56,480 bases of DNA from Bacteroidales bacterium UBA755 (GTDB taxonomy: Bacteria > Bacteroidota > Bacteroidia > Bacteroidales > UBA932), in NCBI GenBank assembly GCA_002297815.1, contig DBKH01000093.1, positions 1-56,480 on the forward strand. Reading direction: 5' to 3'. Shown here in pieces: positions 34,601-42,353 of this stretch (position 1 is its first letter; the number at the start of each line of letters is the position of its first letter). The position numbers and the translations under genes are program-made. Under the pieces are notes generated by a model. It did no database searches and had not been told where the DNA came from. It saw only the letters and a program-made list of their open reading frames with translations.

Positions 34601-35392
34601 CAGTCCCTTCTTATCACGACCGGTCTCCGAGCGCATCTTCATGTACAGGCTCATCGTGCCGTCAATGTCTCCCTTGATGAAGGAATCCTCCACGTTGATG
34701 CTTTCCAGTTCGGCTGTGAAGGTTGTGTGGCGGCAATGGTCGCTCCAATAGGTGTCCAGAATCCTCAGTTCAGTCTCGTTCGGATCCCTGCCTTCCTCGG
34801 AGAAGTACCTAACAACTTCCGCGAGATCGTCTGCGTTCATCGCCAGGCCCATCTTCTTGCAATAAGCCTTCAGGTCGTCCCCGCTCATATTCCTGAATCC
34901 TTCCAGAACAGGAACTGGTTTAACCGCTGCATGCTCTGTGTCAGCGAGTTTGCTGAGGTCTTTCGTGCGGGACTCCACAGGATTTATGTAGTAGTGGCGG
35001 ATCTTCTCGAGGGTCTCTTCGGAAGCGTTGGCATCGACAATAAGCAGTTTTGAGCTCTTGATGCTGATCTGTGCCGATGGCTCGATCAGGTGCACGCAGT
35101 CCACAGCCGAGGCCGCCCTCTGGTCGAACTGCCCGGGAAGGTACTCCACTGCGATGTACTTCGCTCCGTCCAGATTGATTGAATCTGTGACAGAGTCGGT
35201 CACAATCTCTCCGAAGACACTGTAGCGGCTCTTTTCCAGAAGTTCCGGTGTGAATCCGAAAAGGTCATAAACATTAAGCAGCCGAAGCGTTTTCAGCTCC
35301 AGCTGCAAGTTCTCGTTGAGTTCCCCAAGAAGACTCTTTGCCTCCACTTGGAACTCCGGGTATTTCTCCACGAAAATGCGGTAATTGGACAT
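31634..35392 (-). CDS. purL: Phosphoribosylformylglycinamidine synthase, single-chain (synthetase plus glutaminase)
   Basis: This enzyme converts FGAR to FGAM with glutamine and ATP. At 1252 residues it is the large form, in which the synthetase and the glutamine amidotransferase are one chain. The central ATP/FGAR domain shows ETHNHPTEIEPFGGAATCLG, and the second lobe KELGLASIGGKDSMSGSFE. The C-terminal class I glutaminase (from about residue 1000) has YLPVFPGTNCDYDSA and the nucleophile Cys in GLILGICNGFQALVKSG. A full promoter precedes it. It is followed by purC, so purL-purC may form a purine operon interrupted by repeats. Confidence 0.97.
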   Translation of the reverse strand: MSNYRIFVEKYPEFQVEAKSLLGELNENLQLELKTLRLLNVYDLFGFTPELLEKSRYSVFGEIVTDSVTDSINLDGAKYIAVEYLPGQFDQRAASAVDCVHLIEPSAQISIKSSKLLIVDANASEETLEKIRHYYINPVESRTKDLSKLADTEHAAVKPVPVLEGFRNMSGDDLKAYCKKMGLAMNADDLAEVVRYFSEEGRDPNETELRILDTYWSDHCRHTTFTAELESINVEDSFIKGDIDGTMSLYMKMRSETGRDKKGLNLMDMATIGAKYLRKHGLLDDLEVSEENNACSIFIDVDVDGETERWLLMFKNETHNHPTEIEPFGGAATCLGGAIRDPLSGRSYVYQAMRVTGAGDIYKPVSETLPGKLPQKIITRKAAHGYSSYGNQIGLATTHVREIYHEGYTAKRMEVGAVVGAVKAENVRRESPKAGDVVLMIGGRTGRDGIGGATGSSKEHTEESLETCGSEVQKGNAPEERKLERLFRRPEVTKLIKKSNDFGAGGVSVAIGELADGLDIYLDRVPVKYSGMNSTELAISESQERMAVVVEAKDEEEFKRLCHSENIEVTHVAEVTDTARMRMFYGDKVVVDLSRAFIDSAGAKHYSKATIGAVEDRDPFFRDVPGKNLKERMFANLQDPNVTCQKGLIEMFDSTIGRSTVLMPFGGELQTTETQVSVQKLPVDGYTDTASMMAFGFNPDLCEWSPYHGAAYSFIEACSKVVAAGGHWETMRFSCQEYFERMTADPKVWGKPTAALLGALKMQKELGLASIGGKDSMSGSFETEDGKTIHVPPTLIAFGITTVKADNVISPELKWEGDRLYLVKHTPLANRMPDTEQLKRNWNYIQEQISEGTIVAGWAVGFGGVAEALCKMSFGNAFGFDVNLSEDDLFNLNYGSIVVETDGSALDFENAIEIGSVTSGEDGNVRVNGTKLSIFELMDFNASLFEKVYPAVSKPDFKRLMPKGMEGVKPFKAKKADLEYKGPKVDKVVAYLPVFPGTNCDYDSAKAFRKAGAEIRTSVFRNLSDKDVFESITEMKENIDNCQILMLSGGFSAGDEPDGSGKFIANVLNNKDIAEAIEGLLSRGGLILGICNGFQALVKSGLLPYGELGKMTKDSPTLFRNDINRHISQMVTTRVATANSPWLKGMTIGDEYAIPVSHGEGKFVVSEELARELFANGQVAFQYVDPLTDEPTMESPYNPNGSYYAIEGIISRNGQILGKMGHSERYERNLLKNIEADLEQPLFENAVRYFIG

Positions 35393-35420
35393 CTTTGAAG
35401 TTCTGTTTTTAAGACTAACG

Positions 35421-35452
35421 CAAAGTTAGTTCTTTCGGCCCACATTTACAAA
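35421..35452 (-). promoter_or_regulatory. purL promoter
   Basis: On the minus strand TTTG (35452-35449), 20 bases and then TAACTTTG (35428-35421) match the Bacteroidota promoter fully. The leader is about 20 bases. Confidence 0.82.
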
Positions 35453-35464
35453 ATCATTTCTTGG

Positions 35465-36346
35465 TCATAACCAAGAAAAATCATTGGAGATCAGAAGTTC
35501 ATCTTTTTTGATAAGATGAGTGGTTTGCATAGGGATTGATTGATATGATAGAAAGTGTTTATGAGCCAAATCTTTAACCTCTTCTACGCAGTCATATGTC
35601 ATTAGGTAGTTTCCTTTGATCTCTGAGACAAGGTCAAACAGACCTTCATGATCAATCTCAAAATGAGTATAAAGTCGATGACCTGCTACAGTGTATGGTG
35701 GATCAATGAAAAATGCGGCCTTGGAATCATGAATATGTTGACGTATTATTGAAAAAGCATCGGCCTGATGGAATTCTATTTTTGTTGACATCTCATGAAT
35801 TGCCTTTATTCTTCTGGCGAGTGTCTCTGGATACCATCTAGAAAATATTCCTTTGCTGTTTTCTCCGTTCTTCATCATTCCGGAACCTTTAGCAAGGATT
35901 CCTCCATGACAGGTCCTGTTTCTAAGCAGAGTCGAGAAAGCTAATTCTCTCTCGTTCTTGCCCTCTTTTGAAAGGATGTTATGAAGCTCTTCATATTGAG
36001 GTTTGAATGTCAATATTTGGGCAATAAGCCAATCGCAATCGTTGCTTAGCATAGTTTTCCAAACAGCCGCGACATCTTCATCAATTTCGGAGAATATGAC
36101 TTTCTTGAAATATCCTTCGAATATGGCAGTAAGTCCTGTGATTCCACCTCCACAGAAAGGTTCGATCAACGTGTTACAGCCAGAACAATGACTGAACCAT
36201 TTTCTTGACGTAGGTACCAGCCATGTTTTTCCACCAGGATACCTAAATGGACTGCGTTGAGGAACTGATGAGACATTCACCACTTTCTCCTTTTCTTTTA
36301 CAATATTCCCGAACAGATCGTAATTGACAATAGTTTGCATGTTCAT
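35465..36346 (-). CDS. D12-class (Dam-like) N6-adenine DNA methyltransferase of a restriction-modification pair
   Basis: The 293-residue protein has the order of motifs typical of D12 enzymes: FRYPGGKTWLVP near residue 33 (motif X and approach), IEPFCGGGITGLTAIF near 61 (motif I, SAM binding) and IDPPYTVAG near 213 (motif IV, DPPY, target-base pocket). It would methylate adenine in a site that is not deducible here. Its start overlaps the stop of the endonuclease gene (ATGA at 36346-36343), so the pair is one transcriptional and translational unit. Base composition is visibly more AT-rich than in the flanking purL and esterase genes, which suggests recent gain. Confidence 0.93.
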   Translation of the reverse strand: MNMQTIVNYDLFGNIVKEKEKVVNVSSVPQRSPFRYPGGKTWLVPTSRKWFSHCSGCNTLIEPFCGGGITGLTAIFEGYFKKVIFSEIDEDVAAVWKTMLSNDCDWLIAQILTFKPQYEELHNILSKEGKNERELAFSTLLRNRTCHGGILAKGSGMMKNGENSKGIFSRWYPETLARRIKAIHEMSTKIEFHQADAFSIIRQHIHDSKAAFFIDPPYTVAGHRLYTHFEIDHEGLFDLVSEIKGNYLMTYDCVEEVKDLAHKHFLSYQSIPMQTTHLIKKDELLISNDFSWL

Positions 36347-37227
36347 TCATTTGTGCCGTTAGACGAATCGAGAATTGTACGCGGATTATCTGGAGATAGT
36401 TGAGGTTGATTTTTAGATTCAAGTTTCTTTTGTAGTGAACTTATAAACACATCTATGTTTCCTGGCCTTGGCGCAATCACCGTGTTCAAAGCAGAATGAT
36501 ATTCCGTGTAAACTACCCTTGATAAAACGAGATGGTAAGAGTCTGTACGGGTGTCATGCTTCAGACGGTAAAGAAACCAAGCAATGTCTGCATTGGCTTC
36601 ATTTACAGTAGAAAGCTCAGGCAATGTTGAAAAGAACTCTTCTTGGATGACGATACATTGTTTCTTTCCCCATGACTTGAATATGCTCCCTTTAGAAAGC
36701 ATTTGCGGAATAAGCCTTTTTCTTGAAGACGAAAGATAGTCAGGGTGAGGATAATTGTCTCCATCCCATTTAAAATCTGGTGATGGATTGCTTAGATATT
36801 TATTGAAAGCGTTTCTTAAATTACCTGAGATATACACACCTTGCACTTCCACGGAAGCGAAATCGAGGATATCCCCATCATCGTTTAACTGCACGATAAC
36901 ATAGTCGATGTTTCCAGCTGATTTTCCATCAATATCGTTCAACTTGACTTCAGAAAGAGATGTCCACTTAGAACCAATAGGAAACGCGAATCTTGCAGCA
37001 TCCTCAATTATCGTCCAATCTTCACGAAATCGAACAGGGCAAGTAATGACACCTTCTCCATTATGGAAAATGCTGCACACTCCTAATGGATCTTGAGCCT
37101 TGTCCTTTGTGCAGTTAGGAACAATATTACAGAAAGGGCAGAGTTTGTTGGCTCTAAAGTTATCTGCTTTTTTGCTTTGGTTGGATATCGGAAACCCAAA
37201 AACCTCGGCCAGGGGATTACTGTTCAT
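36343..37227 (-). CDS. NotI-like type II restriction endonuclease
   Basis: The 294-residue protein resembles the NotI family. AEVFGFPISN at the N-terminus is followed by a cysteine set (C30, C33, C39, C51, with C63) that should hold the structural iron seen in NotI. The active site is a PD-(D/E)XK variant: Asp in NIDYV (residue 108), then SVEVQG with Glu127 and Gln129, matching the Asp/Glu-x-Gln of NotI. NotI itself cuts a GC-rich 8-base site; the site here cannot be inferred. The gene precedes and overlaps its adenine methyltransferase gene. A -7 box TAACTTTG (37254-37247) lies upstream. Confidence 0.8.
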   Translation of the reverse strand: MNSNPLAEVFGFPISNQSKKADNFRANKLCPFCNIVPNCTKDKAQDPLGVCSIFHNGEGVITCPVRFREDWTIIEDAARFAFPIGSKWTSLSEVKLNDIDGKSAGNIDYVIVQLNDDGDILDFASVEVQGVYISGNLRNAFNKYLSNPSPDFKWDGDNYPHPDYLSSSRKRLIPQMLSKGSIFKSWGKKQCIVIQEEFFSTLPELSTVNEANADIAWFLYRLKHDTRTDSYHLVLSRVVYTEYHSALNTVIAPRPGNIDVFISSLQKKLESKNQPQLSPDNPRTILDSSNGTNE

Positions 37228-37246
37228 AAACGACTATGTTTTATTC

Positions 37247-37254
37247 CAAAGTTA
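37247..37254 (-). promoter_or_regulatory. -7 box for the restriction-modification pair
   Basis: TAACTTTG on the minus strand matches TAnnTTTG and lies about 20 bases before the endonuclease start. The -33 region reads TTTC rather than TTTG, so the promoter may be weaker than that of purL. Confidence 0.55.
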
Positions 37255-37282
37255 GCCTTTTCGATCCACTTATACGAAAGTT

Positions 37283-38341
37283 TTAGTCAATCCATAGGCT
37301 GAAGAAACGCCAGATTTCGGAGCAGGTGTCCATGTCTTTGTCGGACCATGAGTGGTTGCCGCCTTCGACTTTGTAGAGCCAGACTTCGGTGGGCTTACCG
37401 CCTTTCTCTGCCGGTTTGCCAGCCTTGAACTGATAGAGAGTGACTTGATTACGGCCATCCCAGCGAGGAAGTTCGATGACATATTCCTCGGTGCAACCAT
37501 TGACAGCTATGATTCGACTTATGGCAGCGGGGACTGGAAGATAGGCACCCCATCCTCCTTTATTCTCCGGGTCACCAAGCCATTCGGAAGTGTGATCCTG
37601 GGTGCCGTGCACCTCCATGAAAGGAAGCGGGTGCTTGTAGGAATATTCAGTTTCCATCCAGTTGAACTGAAGTCCAGCGATTGAAGCCATGGCCTTGAAG
37701 GCTTTCGGTGCGCGCATCGCGATCAGGTAGATGATGTCACCTCCGTTGGACATTCCGGTGAGAAAGGTGTTCTTCGGACTGAGGTCGAATTTTTTCTGGA
37801 GTTCTTTGGAAAGGGCGATGAGGAACTTCACGTCATCTGTCTTCATGCCTTCTTGGGACGGGTAGCGGACATTCCAGCCTGGTTTGCCTTTCGGGTCCTT
37901 GATCCCTTGAGGGTAACAGACCGCGAAGCCGTTTTTGTCGGCGACATCCATCATGGCCTTCTTTCCCTTGAGAGCCGATCCTCCGTAGCCGTGCAGGACT
38001 ATCACCAGCGGAGCCCCTGCCTTAAGACCTTCCGGACGGTAGAGATAATATTCCCGCTCCAGCCCTTGATTCTTCATCGTGAACCGTTCGCACCGCTCCT
38101 TCACTCCGTAATCTTCGGCAGGGCTTTCACCAGGCGTGGATGCTTCGACAGGCTCAGCATCCGGTTGATTCGTAACATTGAATATGCTTGTCTGGTCACC
38201 GAGCCTGCCAGCCTGGTCACTGAGTCTGTTCGATCGGTCGCTGAGCTTGTCGAAGCGACAGCCCATGACGTTCTCCGTCCCATTGCTTCCCATTGCACAG
38301 AAAATAGACAGAAGCGCTGCAATAATCGTGGAGGATAACAT
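37283..38341 (-). CDS. Secreted alpha/beta-hydrolase esterase (LpqC/CE1-like) with REP-encoded linker
   Basis: The 352-residue protein begins with a signal peptide (MLSSTIIAALLSIFCAMGSN). The next 50 residues (FDKLSDRSNRLSDQAGRLGD, later AEPVEASTPGES) are translations of REP-like DNA units and look like a linker without fold. The catalytic domain starts near residue 80: LVIVLHGYGGSALKGKK forms the oxyanion region, GMSNGGDIIYLIA holds the nucleophile Ser, and GGNHSWSD the catalytic His. It resembles polyhydroxybutyrate depolymerases and feruloyl esterases (carbohydrate esterase family 1). A role in removing ester groups from plant polysaccharides is plausible but unproven. Confidence 0.88.
   Translation of the reverse strand: MLSSTIIAALLSIFCAMGSNGTENVMGCRFDKLSDRSNRLSDQAGRLGDQTSIFNVTNQPDAEPVEASTPGESPAEDYGVKERCERFTMKNQGLEREYYLYRPEGLKAGAPLVIVLHGYGGSALKGKKAMMDVADKNGFAVCYPQGIKDPKGKPGWNVRYPSQEGMKTDDVKFLIALSKELQKKFDLSPKNTFLTGMSNGGDIIYLIAMRAPKAFKAMASIAGLQFNWMETEYSYKHPLPFMEVHGTQDHTSEWLGDPENKGGWGAYLPVPAAISRIIAVNGCTEEYVIELPRWDGRNQVTLYQFKAGKPAEKGGKPTEVWLYKVEGGNHSWSDKDMDTCSEIWRFFSLWID
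38142..38262. repeat. Cluster of four REP-like units inside the esterase gene
   Basis: GCTTCGACAGGCTCAGCATC at 38142 is in one orientation. Three degenerate units in the other orientation follow with a period of about 21 bases: GGTCACCGAGCCTGCC at 38194, GGTCACTGAGTCTGTTCGAT at 38215 and GGTCGCTGAGCTTGTCGAAG at 38236. All are read in frame near the N-terminus of the esterase. Confidence 0.9.
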
Positions 38342-38363
38342 ATTGATTGATTGTGTTTTAACG

Positions 38364-38397
38364 AATATCCTCCCGTCGGATATGGCGGGAGGATAAT
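38364..38397 (-). terminator. Hairpin between nagB and the esterase gene
   Basis: TATCCTCCCG (38366-38375) and CGGGAGGATA (38386-38395) form a perfect 10-base stem about 40 bases after the nagB stop on the minus strand. The T-run after it is weak. Confidence 0.5.
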
Positions 38398-38436
38398 GTC
38401 TATTATTTTGATTTACAAATTGTTAGTCTCCACGCG

Positions 38437-39231
38437 CTATTTGCTCTCAGCTGCCTCGACAGCTTTGAAATAGCGGTAGGAATTAACCTTAAGTTCACCG
38501 GCAGCGGGTTCGTCAAGCACAACGGTTCCGTTCTCATGCAGCTGAAGTGCGGAAAGGGTTACATAGTGGCTGACAGAGCCTTCGATGGCTTGACTGACAA
38601 CTCTAGCTTTCTTGCTTCCGAAAGCGAGGATGAGAACCTCCTTGGCTCCGCAAACAGTGGCGACACCAACAGACATAGCCTGTTTAGGTACTAAGTTTAC
38701 ATCACCACCGAAGAAGCGAGAGTTAACCTCGATTGTGTCTTGGGTCAGAGTCACAACTCTCGTCCTTGAGTTTATGGAAGAGAATGGCTCGTTGAAGGCC
38801 AGATGGCCGTCTTCACCAACGCCGCCGAGGAACAAGTCGATTCCACCAGCCTCTACTATTGCTTTCTCGTAGTCTTCACACTCTTTGTCAAGATTAGCCG
38901 CATTGCCATTGAGAATGTGGATGTTGCCCGCAGGGATGTCAATCTTGTCAAAAAGGTTCTTGTGCATGAAGCTATGGTAGCTCTCAGGGTGATTCTCAGG
39001 AATCCCAACATATTCATCCATGTTGAATGTGATGACATTCTTGAAGGAAACCTCTCCGGCTGCACACATTCTGGCCAGTTCGGCATAAGTGTCCAATGGT
39101 GTTGATCCTGTTGGAAGTCCGAGTACGAAAGGCTTGTCTGTCCTTTCAGCCTTTGCCTTGATTGCGGCAGCGATGTGGTGGGCCGCCCAAAGTGAGCCCT
39201 CTTTCTTTGTGTCTTTAATGATGACTCTCAT
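38437..39231 (-). CDS. nagB: Glucosamine-6-phosphate deaminase
   Basis: NagB converts glucosamine-6-phosphate to fructose-6-phosphate and ammonia, feeding amino sugars into glycolysis. The 264-residue protein matches the family length and has LGLPTGSTPLDTYAELARM, NMDEYVGIPENHPESYHSFM with the catalytic Asp, GGIDLFLGGVGEDGHLAFNE with the His/Glu dyad, and SRTRVVTLTQDT. It lies 23 bases after the NagB/PIG-L fusion gene and is cotranscribed with it. Confidence 0.97.
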   Translation of the reverse strand: MRVIIKDTKKEGSLWAAHHIAAAIKAKAERTDKPFVLGLPTGSTPLDTYAELARMCAAGEVSFKNVITFNMDEYVGIPENHPESYHSFMHKNLFDKIDIPAGNIHILNGNAANLDKECEDYEKAIVEAGGIDLFLGGVGEDGHLAFNEPFSSINSRTRVVTLTQDTIEVNSRFFGGDVNLVPKQAMSVGVATVCGAKEVLILAFGSKKARVVSQAIEGSVSHYVTLSALQLHENGTVVLDEPAAGELKVNSYRYFKAVEAAESK

Positions 39232-39254
39232 GATTGTTCTATGTCTTTAATTAT

Positions 39255-41189
39255 TTATTTTAATCTTAGAAATACTTCAATAGCTTGATATTCAGCCATT
39301 CCTAACTCATCGTAAAGTTTAGCAGTGTTCTGAGTTCGCTCCTCGGCCCTCTGCCAGAATTCCCTTGGATCATCACCAGGAAACGGAACGATGTCTTTCT
39401 GTGACAGATGGCGGAAGATGGCATGGCGTTTCTCAATGAGCTCGCCCGGACTGAGCGGAACGGCCATGTCAACTCTCCACAGTTCCCACTCCATCCATGC
39501 TCCTCTGTAGAGCCAGATAGTGGTGTCGTTCAGCCAATCATTTCCTTCTTCCTTGAGCTGCTCGATGGCCTCAAGAGCGGCTTCTGTGCAGACTCTGTGC
39601 GTTCCGTGAGGATCGGCAAGGTCTCCAGCCATGTAGATCTGATCAGGGTGAAGCTTTACAATCAAAGCCTTGATTATGTCAAGATCCTTCTGGGTGCGTG
39701 GAAGCTTTGTCACACCACCAGACTCGTAGAAAGGCAGGTTGAGGAAGTGCACATTGGTGTTGTCGTTGAGGCCGAAGCTTCTGTCGGCTCCACGTGCCTC
39801 ACTGCGACGGATAGCCGCCTTTATTGCTAGAAGTTCCTTAGGTTCAGGTTCTCCCGGCTTCTTGGAGTCAATAATCTTCTTTACCTCATCGAATCTATCC
39901 CCGAATCCAAGCTGATAGGCTGCGTCCATGTGCTGGAGCACAACGTCATCGTGGACTGCCAAGTCTCCAGAAGTTTCATAGGCAACATGAACGTCATGTC
40001 CCTGATGCACAAGACGAATGAATGTGCCACCCATTGAGATCACATCATCATCGGGGTGAGGGGAGAAGATCAGCACCTTTTTAGGGAACGGAGTCGATTT
40101 GACAGGTCTAGTGGAGTCGTCAGCGTTCGGTTTTCCGCCAGGCCATCCGGTGATGGTGTGCTGGAAGTCATTGAACACATCAATGTTGATCTTGTCGAAC
40201 GGTCCGTAGAGCTCAATGAGTTCTCCTAAGAAGTTCTCAAGGTAGTCTTGCTGAGTGAGTTTCAAGATAGGCTTGTGAACCCTCTGGCAGAGCCATACCA
40301 CAGCCTTGCGGATGAGGGTGTTGGTCCATTGGCAAGGTCCTACCATCCAAGGGGCTACGAGCCTTGTTAGCATCGAGGCTGACATCTCATCGGTGTAGAA
40401 TGTGATGTTGTCGTGACTCTGAAGCCATGATGCTGGGCATGAAGAACTGATTTCGCCTTCAACGATCCTCTTTACGATTTCGGCCTTGTCTTCGCCCCAA
40501 GCCATCAGAATAATCCTTCGTGCGCTCATCATGGTTCCAATGCCCATGGTGATAGCTGCTTTAGGGGTTACAGCGATGTCTCCATTGAAATTCCTCGCTT
40601 GCCTTTTCCTTGACTGATAGGAGAGAGGAACCGTACGCGTCTGGCTCTTTTCAGTAGAACCAGCCTCATTGAAACCGATCTGTCCACCTTCCCCAACGCC
40701 AATCACGAGCAAATCAAGACCTCTTGCAATCTTGTCAAAATCAGCACAGTAGTCAGAAACTTGCTCCTTTGGAATTGACCCGTCAGGAATATGTATGTTC
40801 TCATTCTTGACATCGACTTGGTCTAGGAATTCTGCATGAAGCCTATGATTGCGGCTTTGAACTGAATTTTTGCTGCAAGGGTAATATTCGTCAATTGAGA
40901 ACACTTCGACATTGGCAAAAGAGACTTTGCCTTCTCTGAATTGTTTAGTGAGGGCAGTGTAGAGAGACACTGGGGTCTTTCCAGTAGTAAGACCGAGTTT
41001 GAAAGAACGCGGCAGCGTGGCCTTCTCGTGGTCTTTGATTGCTTTTACAATGATGTCAGCCACGCGTTCGCTTCCGATGGCTGCGTCATCAAAAATCTCG
41101 GTGGTAATCTTCTCGTGAGAATGGAGAATGCTCTTAGGCAGATTCTCCTCAATCAGTCCACCATCTTTGGGTAAAGAAAAGTGCTTCAT
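39255..41189 (-). CDS. Fusion protein: NagB-like deaminase/isomerase domain plus PIG-L deacetylase domain
   Basis: The 644-residue protein has two domains. Residues about 1-290 are NagB-like (LGLTTGKTPVSLYTALTKQF, then FSIDEYYPCS and DLLVIGVGEGGQIGFNEAGS). Residues about 370-640 are a PIG-L/LmbE deacetylase with zinc motif SPHPDDDVISMGGTF and the further ligand region GDLADPHGTHRVC. Such fusions are frequent in Bacteroidota and are annotated as glucosamine-6-phosphate deaminase; the PIG-L half could deacetylate an N-acetylglucosamine derivative before deamination. The adjacent true NagB supports a role in amino-sugar use. A -7 box lies about 140 bases upstream. Confidence 0.93.
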   Translation of the reverse strand: MKHFSLPKDGGLIEENLPKSILHSHEKITTEIFDDAAIGSERVADIIVKAIKDHEKATLPRSFKLGLTTGKTPVSLYTALTKQFREGKVSFANVEVFSIDEYYPCSKNSVQSRNHRLHAEFLDQVDVKNENIHIPDGSIPKEQVSDYCADFDKIARGLDLLVIGVGEGGQIGFNEAGSTEKSQTRTVPLSYQSRKRQARNFNGDIAVTPKAAITMGIGTMMSARRIILMAWGEDKAEIVKRIVEGEISSSCPASWLQSHDNITFYTDEMSASMLTRLVAPWMVGPCQWTNTLIRKAVVWLCQRVHKPILKLTQQDYLENFLGELIELYGPFDKINIDVFNDFQHTITGWPGGKPNADDSTRPVKSTPFPKKVLIFSPHPDDDVISMGGTFIRLVHQGHDVHVAYETSGDLAVHDDVVLQHMDAAYQLGFGDRFDEVKKIIDSKKPGEPEPKELLAIKAAIRRSEARGADRSFGLNDNTNVHFLNLPFYESGGVTKLPRTQKDLDIIKALIVKLHPDQIYMAGDLADPHGTHRVCTEAALEAIEQLKEEGNDWLNDTTIWLYRGAWMEWELWRVDMAVPLSPGELIEKRHAIFRHLSQKDIVPFPGDDPREFWQRAEERTQNTAKLYDELGMAEYQAIEVFLRLK

Positions 41190-41501
41190 TTCTTTGAGCT
41201 TAAAATTTCGTTAATATGATATGTTTCGTTGTCCGTACTCGGACCAAAGCTCTATGTCTTTACGCTTGTTGGCTGGGGCGGAACCCGTGCCTGAAGTCAC
41301 GGTCGTTATGTGGCTATCAGTTTAAACCTTGCAAATATAATCAGTTTTTACCGAAAGGTGTTCTTCCGTGGCATCCTAATTTTGATGAAAAAAGACATTG
41401 TGACATTTTTCTTGCGATGTCTTGGAATATCGGAGGAAAATCAATAACTTTGCAATCCTCATGGAAGCGTGACGCTTTCAGCGTGGAAGTCTACAAGAAT
41501 T
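41190..41501. promoter_or_regulatory. Divergent intergenic region with leader of the nag genes (-) and promoter of tRNA-Leu (+)
   Basis: On the plus strand TTG (41422-41424), 20 bases and TAACTTTG (41445-41452) are a full promoter match for the tRNA gene at 41502. On the minus strand TATATTTG (41339-41332) fits a -7 box for the fusion gene, giving a leader of about 135 bases. That leader contains a small hairpin, CCGTGACTTCAGGCACGG on the minus strand (near 41290-41308). No known riboswitch was recognised in it. Confidence 0.65.
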
Positions 41502-41586
41502 GCCCGAATGGCGGAATTGGTAGACGCGTTGGACTCAAAATCCAATGTCCTTTAAAGACGTGCCGGTTCGAGCCCGGCTTTGGGCA
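41502..41586 (+). tRNA. tRNA-Leu, anticodon CAA
   Basis: The acceptor arms GCCCGAA and TTTGGGC pair, the anticodon stem TTGGA/TCCAA encloses the loop CTCAAAA (anticodon CAA), the variable arm is long as in leucine tRNAs, and the T arm has GGTTCGAGCC. The CCA end is not encoded (ACAAA follows). It reads the codon UUG. Confidence 0.96.
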
Positions 41587-41595
41587 CAAAAATTT

Positions 41596-41634
41596 AAAAG
41601 CCAAAGTCTTCAACATCAAGACTTTGGCTTTTTA
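41596..41634. terminator. Bidirectional terminator between tRNA-Leu and efp
   Basis: AAAAGCCAAAGTCTT and AAGACTTTGGCTTTT are perfect complements around a short loop, flanked by T- and A-runs. It serves the tRNA on the plus strand and efp on the minus strand. Confidence 0.92.
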
Positions 41635-41652
41635 AATTGGCTAATAATGAGA

Positions 41653-42219
41653 TTACACTCTCTGACCGTAAGAACGATCGGTGGTGTTGACAGTGATCTT
41701 GTCGCCCTGATTGATGAACAGAGGAACCATGATCTTGGCACCGGTCTCAAGGGTACATTCCTTCAAAGCACTAGTAGAGGCAGTGTTGCCTTTCACAGCA
41801 GGCTCTGTGTAGGTTACCTCAAGGGTAACGTAGGTAGGAAGCTCGCAGGTAAGGCACTTCTCCTCAGGCTCAGTGACAAACATCATCTCAACATGCTGGC
41901 CTTCTTTCATCAAGTCAGCGTTCTCAACAACATCATGGGGCAGGTGAATCTGCTCGTAAGTCTCCTCGTGCATGAAGTTAAATCCGTCCTCGTCTGAGTA
42001 GAGGAACTGATAAGGACGTCTCTCAACATTGATGACATCAATCTTCATTCCTGCTGTGAAGGTGTTCTCAAGGATTCTACCGTTCTCAAGGTTGCGAAGT
42101 TTTGTCTTTACGAAAGCTGGACCTTTCCCAGGCTTAACGTGCTGGAAATAGACTACTTGGCAAGGTTTGCCGTTGTAGCTGATATAAAGGCCATTTTTAA
42201 AATCTGCTGTTGTTGCCAT
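41653..42219 (-). CDS. efp: Translation elongation factor P
   Basis: EF-P helps ribosomes through runs of proline. The 188-residue protein shows the N-terminal KOW-like domain (MATTADFKNGLYISYNGKPC, then FQHVKPGKGPAFVKTKLRNL, whose loop PGKGPA carries the residue that is modified in many species) and two OB domains ending in TGAKIMVPLFINQGDKITVN. The Lys in the PGKG loop could be modified, but no EpmA/B or EarP gene is in the window. It has its own promoter, whose -33 element lies inside the upstream ispH gene. Confidence 0.97.
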   Translation of the reverse strand: MATTADFKNGLYISYNGKPCQVVYFQHVKPGKGPAFVKTKLRNLENGRILENTFTAGMKIDVINVERRPYQFLYSDEDGFNFMHEETYEQIHLPHDVVENADLMKEGQHVEMMFVTEPEEKCLTCELPTYVTLEVTYTEPAVKGNTASTSALKECTLETGAKIMVPLFINQGDKITVNTTDRSYGQRV

Positions 42220-42322
42220 AAAAATATGTAATGAATTTAGTAATCAAAACAATGACGTGCCGCATCCTCTGCGTTCTTTTTGAATATGATTTCAAAAGAT
42301 TGAAGCGCAATCATTTCGACCG

Positions 42323-42353
42323 CAAAGTTAACTATTTGTGGATATTCCTGCAA
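42323..42353 (-). promoter_or_regulatory. efp promoter
   Basis: On the minus strand TTG (42353-42351), 20 bases and TAACTTTG (42330-42323) match fully. The site overlaps the last codons of ispH, giving a leader of about 95 bases to efp. Confidence 0.75.
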
